In this document: one piece after another, positions 57,180 through 64,000 of the stretch
Position numbering within the stretch: position 1 is the stretch's first letter
Layout: every line of letters begins with the position of its first letter
NCBI GenBank assembly: GCA_947311845.1
Contig: CAMZMU010000096.1
Coordinates: 15,901,655 to 15,965,654, forward strand
DNA length: 64,000 bases
Direction: 5' to 3'
Origin: Poa pratensis
Taxonomy: Eukaryota; Streptophyta; Magnoliopsida; Poales; Poaceae
Made by a program: the position numbers and the translations under genes
Notes under the pieces: generated by a model
The model's database searches: none
What the model was told of the DNA's origin: nothing
The model's input: only the letters and a program-made list of their open reading frames with translations

Positions 57180-57185
57180 TATATA
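57180..57185 (+). promoter_or_regulatory. TATA box of FLA gene
   Basis: TATATA within CTTTTATATAGCG, about 90 bp before the proposed 5'-UTR intron donor, followed by a C/T-rich leader. Confidence 0.6.
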
Positions 57186-57274
57186 GCGTCGCCTCTTCTC
57201 AGCAGCACACTTGCAGAGTTGTCACCCAGCCTCTCGTCTTCTTCCCTCGTCCTCGCCTTCCTTGCCCTGATCAG

Positions 57275-57972
57275 GTTCGCCCCCCTCCATCTCTCCTCTG
57301 CATTCTCAATGCAGTGCAGTTAACTGACTCTGTAATTTCAGAGTTCTTCCATGATCTCATCTGTTAAGAATCCATTACATTTCGTTAGTTAGCTAGGAGT
57401 TACGTGGTCTTCAATGTACTTGATGCCTGTGTAATGTTTTTTCGTTGTTCTTGATCTTCGGGCCATGAGATTTCTGTGCTTATGTCGAACACGATGAGGT
57501 GACATTACTTTTTCTTCAAGCCGAAGCAGAGATTGTGTGACACTTGGTGTAGGTAGAGAAGTGTCCATCTTGGTGGTTGGTTCTTGCCTTTTTGTCTTTG
57601 TGCTGAGATCTACACGGCTCCCTTTTTGTTTAAGCAATTACTTTATACAGTATCATGATTTGGTAGGTAAACACTCGAATTACTATAATGCTGCACCTAC
57701 ACTGGATCTAGTGATCCTTATGCGATATGAAGTTGGTGTATAGAGTACAGTTTTTCCTTCTCAGCGGATAGTGGCCAAATGTTCAAACTATTCATCTGAA
57801 TCCTAAAACATGCACTCGAACTGATGATAGATCTTGCCGCATTTCTTCTTCTTGGCATTAATAGGCAACATATGATCATTCAGATCAAACTAACACAAAT
57901 ATTCAGGTTTCGTGCTGTACTAGCTTGTAACTTGAGTTGTCACGCTCTCTGAAAGTTCCTGTATGATTTCAG
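57275..57972 (+). other. 5'-UTR intron of FLA gene
   Basis: Donor CAG|GTTCGC at 57274/57275 and acceptor ATTTCAG at 57972, T-rich between. Inferred from splice signals and spacing to the ATG at 58019. Confidence 0.5.
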
Positions 57973-58018
57973 GGGATTGGATCAGGGAGGAAGGAAGAGA
58001 AGGCAGGAAAGCAGGGTC

Positions 58019-58794
58019 ATGATGGTGATGGAGTTCAAAGCGGCCATTCTTACCACCGCCGTCCTAGCGGTGCTCCTCTGCTCCCCGGCATTGGCACAGA
58101 AGAGTCCATCGGTTGCGCTTCCCCCCAGCACCTCGCCAGCGCCGGCGCCAGCGCCACACTACGTGGACCTGGCGGCGCTCCTGGCGTGGCCGGCCCGTTC
58201 CACACCTTCCTCAGCTACCTGCAGAAGACAGACGTGATCGAGACCTTCCAGAGTCAGGCCAACAAGACCGACGAGGGCATCACCATCTTCGTCCCCAAGG
58301 ACTCTGCGTTCTCCGCCCTCAAGAAGTCCACCTTCTCCAACCTCACCGGCGACCAGCTCAAGCAGCTGCTCCTGTACCACGCCTTCCCCAGGTACTACCC
58401 GCTGGCGACATTCAGGAACCTCAGCGCGCTCAACCCGGTGAACACCTTCGCCGGACCGCCCTACACGCTCAACCTCACCGACGACATGGGCACCATCTCC
58501 GTCCAGTCCATGTGGTCCAAGCCCAAGATCTCCAGCAGCGTCTATGCCACCGACCCCGTCGCCGTGTACTCCATCAACAAGGTGCTCCTGCCGATGCAGC
58601 TCTTCAGCAAGGACCCGCCGCTCGCGCCGGCGCCGGCGCCCGCACCGCAGTCTGGGGCGTCGGATCTGGCACCCAGCCCCGGCGGTGGCAAAGCGGGTGG
58701 GAATGGCAGGGCGGACTCGACGAGCGCAGCGTACCACGTCGGCGTAAGCGGGCTGCTGGCTGCCGCGGCAGGTGGCTTGATGCTCCTGTGGTGA
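58019..58794 (+). CDS. FLA: Fasciclin-like arabinogalactan protein, single FAS1 domain, one-base frameshift
   Basis: The ATG at 58019 opens a signal peptide (MMVMEFKAAILTTAVLAVLL...ALAQ), then a proline/alanine AGP region (STSPAPAPAP) and HYVDLAALL. Near 58181-58185 the frame shifts by one base (CTCCTGGCGTGG where CTGGGC would keep frame). It then continues GVAGPFHTFLSYLQ, the FAS1 H1 box ITIFVPKDSAFSAL, the YH motif LLLYHAFPRYYPL, the H2 box VAVYSINKVLLPMQLF, a second AGP region (LAPAPAPAPQ), and a hydrophobic C-terminus (VGVSGLLAAAAGGLMLLW) suited to GPI attachment. About 258 residues if joined. The role of the family is cell-wall/plasma-membrane adhesion and wall assembly. Either a pseudogene or a one-base sequence error. 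Confidence 0.88.
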
Positions 58795-59411
58795 TGACTG
58801 ATGAAAGAGGGGATCGAGGGTCCTTGTCATTTGTAAGCGCTTGAAAATTTGATTTTCGGTTGGTTCATGGAGTCATTCTTTTGGACATAGTAGAGATGGT
58901 ATTAGAAATGAATTGGAGTATATACGTCATATTACTCTCCTAGTCATGATCATTGCTCATAAATTGATGGAGATGAAATTTCTCAAAAATCTTCTCGCTA
59001 CTATTCGGTTTGTGACTTTGTGGTACTCTCTGGCCCCACTTTGGTTCGTGAGATTTTTGAATTACAAAAAAAAACCATAACGTCGATATTCGATGTCACG
59101 ATATGCTAAGTCATCCATGTACTACGAGTGGAAATGGATCCCCTGACGTGGAAGCGGATGCCATTAAGTGGCTGACAGCTGGGTCCCACGTCAGGGAACT
59201 GCAGGGTTAGTTACGTCAGAGGAGCCATGTCCATACTAGGCCACTAGCATGACGTCAATTGTTGTATACCGTTAACGTGACCATAGCTTCCGTCTCCTCT
59301 CTATGTCGCATCCATCTCCTCTCTATGTCGTGCCCCTCTCTCCCACCGACATCTTTTGCGCCCTTCATTCCTCTCTATATATGTCCCCTCCTTTGTTGCA
59401 TTTCAACCATC
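58795..59411. other. 3' flank of FLA gene and intergenic
   Basis: AT-rich 3' flank, then a short TCTCCTCTCTATGTCG duplication at about 59294-59330 just before the LTR. Confidence 0.45.
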
Positions 59412-60924
59412 TGATGACCCACAAGTATAGGGGGTGTATCGCAGTACTTTCGATAAATAAGAGTGTCGAACCCAACGAGGAGCAGAAGGTGCTGGCAAGT
59501 AGTTTTGATCAAGAATTCACTGTAAAAGCTAGCAGACAGGTTTTCAGTAGTATTCGAAACAGCAGGTAAAAACAGTGCAAGTAAATAAACGAGCGCGGCA
59601 ACAAATGCAGCGAGTGGCCCAATCCTTTTGAGTGCAAAGGACAAGCCGAGTGTGTTACTTATAAGAGACAAATGTTCCTGAGGACACATGGGAATTTCGT
59701 CAAGTGCTTTCGCTTCGTGCAACTGGTTAATCTTCATTGTTTTGATAAGTGTTGTGTGGGTGAATCTATGCTAACGCACCGCCCTTCCTAGGACTAATAC
59801 GCACTTGTGATTATACCCCCTGCAAGCATCCGCGAATGCAGAAAAGTAATTAAGATAAATCTAACCACAGCTTTAAACTCTGAGACCCTACGCTCCCTCG
59901 TGCACTATCTTACTAACGGGGGTTCAGGTTTCTGTCACTCCGGCAACCCCTCAACTAGCAAGCTAGGTACACGATGCATTCCCCTAGGCCCATAAAGGTG
60001 AAGTGTCATGTAGTCGACGTTCACATGACACCACTAGAAGAATGACACCACAACTTAAATATCAAACCATTAAATATTAACGCAGCATTATTTCACTACT
60101 AACAACATGACTTCCCCATGTCCTCAAGAACTACAAACTACTCACAAGACATCATATGGATCATGATCAGAGATGATATGGCAATGAATAACAATCTGGA
60201 CATGAACACTAATCCACCAAACAAACTCAATAGCATCAATAACAAGGAGTAATCAACACCGGGAGAGTCTCCCCAATGAACTAGACAAGGTACAGCCCTA
60301 GATGTTACAGCAAGATGGATGTGGAGTCGGTGGAGATGATGGTGATGGCGCAGTGGATGGTGGTGATGATGATCCCGATGAAGTCCAGCGTGATGACGAT
60401 GACGATGGCGATGATTTCCCCTCTCCGGGAGGGAATTTCCCCGGCAGGATCTCCCTGCCAGAGAGCTCTTTCTCTCTCGGTGGTTTCCGTCCCGTGGAGG
60501 CGGCGGAATATTTCGTGGACGTACCCCCCGTGCTTAGGTTTTCGGGAGGCAGATATACGCGAAGAGGCAACCTGGGGGGTGGACCCAGGTGGCCACGCCA
60601 TAGCTGGGCGCGGCCCACAGGCCAGCCGCGCCCAGGTGTGGCGTGGGGCCCACCTGGCCCACCTGGCTGCCTCCTTTTGGCTGCCTCCGGCATCTGACAT
60701 TATAAGACCCCCAGAATTGGTTTCGTGATTTTTGGAGTTCCGCTGATATGTTGACTTGACGACGCTTTTTCCAGCAGAAACCTGACTCCGGAAGGATAAT
60801 TCCCAATAATCATCAAACATGCAAAATAAGGCAAAATAACATAAGTATCATGTATTAATATGAAATATAAGGATAGATAATGACAAATTATGATATAAAA
60901 TAGTGATGCAAAATGGACGTATCA
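59412..60924 (-). repeat. RT2 3' LTR
   Basis: 1513 bp. On the minus strand it starts TGATACGTCCATTTTGC and ends CTTGTGGGTCATCA. Contains a GC-rich block around 60540-60700 with CCACGCCATAGCTGGGCGC. Confidence 0.85.
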
Positions 60925-60942
60925 ACTCCCCCCAAGCTTAGA
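60925..60942 (-). other. RT2 polypurine tract
   Basis: The minus strand reads AAGCTTGGGGGGAGT immediately before the LTR start TGATACG. Confidence 0.8.
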
Positions 60943-62640
60943 CTCGCTTGTCCCCAAGCGAAAACTGAGCTCAGTAAACAAGTCCACATGTTTATGGAGT
61001 GAAGTGTCGATAATAAAGAATACGGACAAGAAGCATCAGTATTTACTCAGCTAAACAAGTCATTTTAAACAGCAGTCTCTACACATTCTACTTAACTTGG
61101 AACAAGTAATGGAACAACCACAAATAAAGGTACATTAAGCAAACCAATTGGATGTGGCAAACTGTGTTCTTGGTCAGAGAACAATCAACATTCTAACTTA
61201 TCTTTCAAGAAGAGTCTTTATACTAGAGCTATATTGCAGAAATAGAGTTGCTCAATCATCACTGTTCCTTTCACATTCCAAAGAAAACTGTCAAAGTCAT
61301 ATTCTCAAAGATAAAACTTCATGTGCTCAAGCAAAGTAGACAAAACATGATAGGAAATATTATGAACTATAAATGATTGTATCTATAACAATTCGAGTGC
61401 TTGCTCGGGATAGAGGGAATAGGTTTACTGACTCAACAATAAATAAATGATAGGCCCTTCGCAGAGGGAAGCAGGGATTAAAACGTGTGCTAGAGCTTTT
61501 TAGTTCCCGAAGGCATAGAGAGTGTAAAAATATTGCTTTGAGAGGTGTATGCTATTGGTCAACAAATCAGTGGTAGAATCCTTGTCATCTTCCATACTAA
61601 TTAACTTTTAGAGCGGTTCCGAGAGTTTATAGAACTGCACTTGTAACAAGCACTTATTGATGACACTCCTCCCAACCATTTCTTTCCACAAACCATGGCT
61701 TGACCGAATCCTCGGTTGCCGACCAACAATCACCGTGGAGGAGTGTCTATTTATTTATTTATTTATAGGGTGGACTAACCAGCTCTTTTAATGCAAAATA
61801 AAAGGTGGAGAAGCAGATGAAGCTGCCAATCCTTGTAAATCAGTTAGCATGGAAGATGACACATCTGCTACCACGTCCTTATGAGCTTGGTGAACAGTGA
61901 CACAAAAAGGGATATAATAATAGTTTTGAATAGTTAAAGGTAGCACACGAGAAAATGTACTTGGAGTAGTGCGAACACTACATGATAGGTAGTTATGGTG
62001 GACACGAATGGAGTGCTTTGGTTCAGGGTTTTGGATGCACGAGAAGTATCTCCTCTCAGTACAAGGTTTTAGGCTAGCAAGGTTTAGTAGCAAGCACAAG
62101 AATTGAGAGAGACAAACACTTATAGATCTAATAGAACAACCATGCTATCTACTTTGTGGGCACAAAACACTTTAATTCAAGAATAATAAACTCATTGGCC
62201 AACAAAGAGGAAAACAATAGGGATAATGTTATTGCAACCAGTTCCCTCTTTTCTACTTAAGTGTAAAAAGTATTGATACTACTGACCAGTCTAAGTTTGC
62301 CACAACCAACTAAATTTACTTGCTGCACCCAAAGTGATGCCAATACTAATGTAACAAGATCAGCATATGACAAAGGACTTGCTGGCTAAAATAAAGTGTG
62401 CAGAAAGTAAAGATAAAGCTTCTCATTAATATTCCATCACAATAAACCTCACACCAACGGATACAACGATAACCAACTAAGGAGTGATACTCCACATTGC
62501 AAACTATCTCATATGATAACTTCTCTACTCATGGTACTAAGCAAAAATATAAAGATAAAGATAAAGATAAAGATGGTGATACTGAAAACACCCCCCCCCA
62601 AGCTTGAAACAAGCTGGGAGTGTGTTGTTACCCATGGTGA
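60943..62640. other. RT2 internal non-coding spacer
   Basis: 1.7 kb without significant ORFs. It holds (TTTA)n at about 61746-61767 and (AAAGAT)n at about 62548-62572, and a second polypurine-like tract CAAGCTTGGGGGGGG (minus strand, near 62590). Confidence 0.55.
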
Positions 62641-62641
62641 A

Positions 62642-63190
62642 TTACTCCCTTGGCGGTGATGGTGGTGGCGCCCCTCTAATGAGCTTCTCGGCAAGCTCCA
62701 TTAACTCATCAACTCTACCAATGAGGGTGCGGACAAGCTCTGAATTCTGCTCAATGCGGTTCATCATCCTGTCAGAGGGTGAATCCCAGCTTTTGGAGTT
62801 GTTACCCCACTTCTCTTCAGCTTTGGAGCTCCCTTTTCCTGCATGGTCAGAACGATCCATATCCCAGCTACTGGGCAATTCTGATTCTGGAACTTTTTCA
62901 AAGGGATACTTATGGATGAGAGTGTGAAAAGGCCTTTTGGTATCTGAAGGAAGTGTTCTTGGAGCTAGGAAGCGACGAGGAACTCTCCCACCAGTGCTCA
63001 TCCTCGCGCCCTGCCTGGCCCTGGGCTTGTTCTGCACCACTCCGATGCTTGCAACGGTAGCGGTGGGAATAGGACTTGGATCTTCCTCTTCTTCACCGAC
63101 AGCTTCAGTCTTCTCCTTCTCCTCCTCAGCATCTTGGTCTTTCAGATCTTTCTTCAGGCCCTCCTTGTCAGGGTTGTTGGAGGCGACCAT
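62642..63190 (-). CDS. RT2 extra ORF downstream of pol, function unknown
   Basis: 182 residues from the ATG at 63190: MVASNNPDKEGLKKDLKDQD, then a charged Glu-rich stretch, GARMSTGGRVPRRFLAPRTL, a Ser/Lys-rich region and MNRIEQNSELVRTLIGRVDE followed by LMELAEKLI (possible coiled coil), ending APPPSPPRE. No transmembrane segment is seen, so an env role is not supported. The position after pol matches the additional ORFs found in some Athila-group elements. Confidence 0.6.
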   Translation of the reverse strand: MVASNNPDKEGLKKDLKDQDAEEEKEKTEAVGEEEEDPSPIPTATVASIGVVQNKPRARQGARMSTGGRVPRRFLAPRTLPSDTKRPFHTLIHKYPFEKVPESELPSSWDMDRSDHAGKGSSKAEEKWGNNSKSWDSPSDRMMNRIEQNSELVRTLIGRVDELMELAEKLIRGAPPPSPPRE

Positions 63191-63199
63191 GGTGCTCTA

Positions 63200-63480
63200 G
63201 ACTTCTACAACCCTGGCAGAAACAGCTCGAAAACAAACGCGACGAAAACACGAGATACGGACCTCGGGAGATCCGGGTAAATATATAGCAGAAAATAACG
63301 CGTGAAAAGGAAAGCACAGGGCGAAGCGGAGTCGGAGGGGGTCTCCGAGGCGACCACGCCATAGCTGGGCGCGGCCCAGGTGGGGCCCGCGCCCTGCTGT
63401 GGCGTGGTGCCCTCGGGCACCTCCTCCGGCACTTATTCGTCTTGATATTTCCAAAATTGTATAAAATAACTAATATAAAA
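63200..63480. repeat. LTR-like GC-rich segment inside RT2
   Basis: Shares CCACGCCATAGCTGGGCGCG plus GCCCA exactly with the LTR at about 60592, and similar flanks (GGCGTGG, CCTCCGGCA). Suggests a rearranged or recombined LTR piece between pol and the extra ORF. Confidence 0.55.
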
Positions 63481-63522
63481 GTTTCGAAGTAAAACGCGGA
63501 CTTTTTCTTACCGAAATCATAC

Positions 63523-64000
63523 CTACTTCAAATCAGACTCTGCAGTTTCCTGTTTCTGAGTTTTAATAAATTCCTCCGGAGATACCATTTGAATAATATC
63601 AACATTTTCATTATAAGATTCTCCAGAAATATAATGTTTAAGTCTCTGCCCATTAACAACTTGAGGTTTGTCACCGTCAAGTGAATTAATTTTTATTGCA
63701 CCAGAACGATAAACTTCTTCCACAATGTAAGGTCCTTCCCATTTTGAGAGTAATTTTCCTGCAAAAAATCTGAGACGAGACCTATACAATAAAACTTTAT
63801 CACCTATGCAAAATTCTCTTTTTAAAATTCTCTTGTCATGCCATCTCTTAACTTTCTCTTTGAAAAGTTTAGCATTTTCATATGCTTCACTTCTCCATTC
63901 ATCTAGAGAGCTTAACTCTAGCAACCTTTTCTCACCAGCTAATTTGAAATCTCTATTAAGCTCTTTGATTGCCCAATAGGCCTTGTGTTCTAATTCTAGA
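63523..64000 (-). CDS. RT2 pol C-terminus (integrase end), open to the window edge
   Basis: From the right edge: LELEHKAYWAIKELNRDFKL, AGEKRLLELSSLDEWRSEAY, ENAKLFKEKVKRWHDKRILK, FCIGDKVLLYRSRLRFFAGK, LSKWEGPYIVEEVYRSGAIK, ending TAESDLK. This is the typical end of a Ty3/gypsy integrase of the Athila lineage. No chromodomain is visible. The frame is intact throughout the visible part. Confidence 0.9.
   Translation of the reverse strand, partial: LELEHKAYWAIKELNRDFKLAGEKRLLELSSLDEWRSEAYENAKLFKEKVKRWHDKRILKREFCIGDKVLLYRSRLRFFAGKLLSKWEGPYIVEEVYRSGAIKINSLDGDKPQVVNGQRLKHYISGESYNENVDIIQMVSPEEFIKTQKQETAESDLK

Larger units (their letters stand above)
59412..64000 (-). mobile_element. RT2: Athila-type Ty3/gypsy LTR retrotransposon, 3' half
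   Basis: Minus-strand element: integrase C-terminus at the right edge, an extra ORF, polypurine tract, then the 3' LTR. The rest lies beyond 64000. The probable target repeat on the left is CCATC (59407-59411); its partner is outside the window. The pol end LFKEKVKRWHDKRI and KLLSKWEGPYIVEEV is characteristic of the Athila group. Confidence 0.88.

Noticed and set aside
62642..63190. Envelope gene of RT2
   Set aside because: No signal peptide, transmembrane segment or glycosylation pattern; only its position after pol is env-like.

Overview
This is a nuclear window from a large, repeat-rich grass genome, most likely a Triticeae species (wheat, Aegilops or barley group). The evidence is Stowaway MITEs with CTCCCTCC ends, a CACTA element with CACTAGTAC ends, grass-type Helitrons with a CTAG 3' end behind a GCCCGT...ACGGGC hairpin, Athila-like LTR elements with AAGCTTGGGG polypurine tracts, plant LINEs, and the GC-rich 5' ends of the few host genes. 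Nothing prokaryotic is visible. The species cannot be fixed from sequence alone.

Layout. 1-4085: a LINE on the minus strand, interrupted by a second, 5'-truncated LINE on the plus strand (11-bp target duplication). 4136-4526: a foldback MITE. 4928-9619: a complete non-autonomous CACTA element with a CCT target duplication, carrying a broken B3-like gene and an intact alanine-rich acidic ORF. 11070-12310: a 1-kb minisatellite and a purine tract. 12693-13750: a JMJ32/JMJD7-type JmjC gene with an N-terminal frameshift. 14647-26547: two EF-hand genes (one dead) and two four-exon ubiquitin-eL40 fusion genes, all on the minus strand, separated by Harbinger, hAT and other insertions. 26761-28017: a Helitron. 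28141-50575: one roughly 160-bp Stowaway MITE inflated to 22.4 kb by nested Helitrons, a second Stowaway, a LINE and an LTR retrotransposon. 50576-57170: mostly unannotatable sequence with an LTR relic, a Stowaway relic and a foldback MITE with a perfect 9-bp duplication. 57180-58794: a fasciclin-like arabinogalactan protein gene with a 5'-UTR intron and a one-base frameshift. 59412-64000: the 3' half of an Athila-type LTR retrotransposon on the minus strand, running off the window.

Host genes are few and are not one pathway: protein hydroxylation (JmjC), ubiquitin/ribosomal protein supply, calcium sensing and cell-surface glycoprotein. Three of the six host loci carry a reading-frame lesion. 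Two are single-base-scale indels that could be real or sequence errors; the third is a nonsense substitution.

The main discoveries are structural. The nest at 28141-50575 can be ordered in time from its junctions. Six tiny insertions of 13-19 bp, flanked by 13-16 bp direct repeats, resemble the extreme 3' ends of LINEs. Two different LINEs share an ATGA stop/start overlap between ORF1 and ORF2. The ubiquitin-eL40 pair has a seven-residue junction insertion, and one copy has cysteine at ubiquitin position 72.
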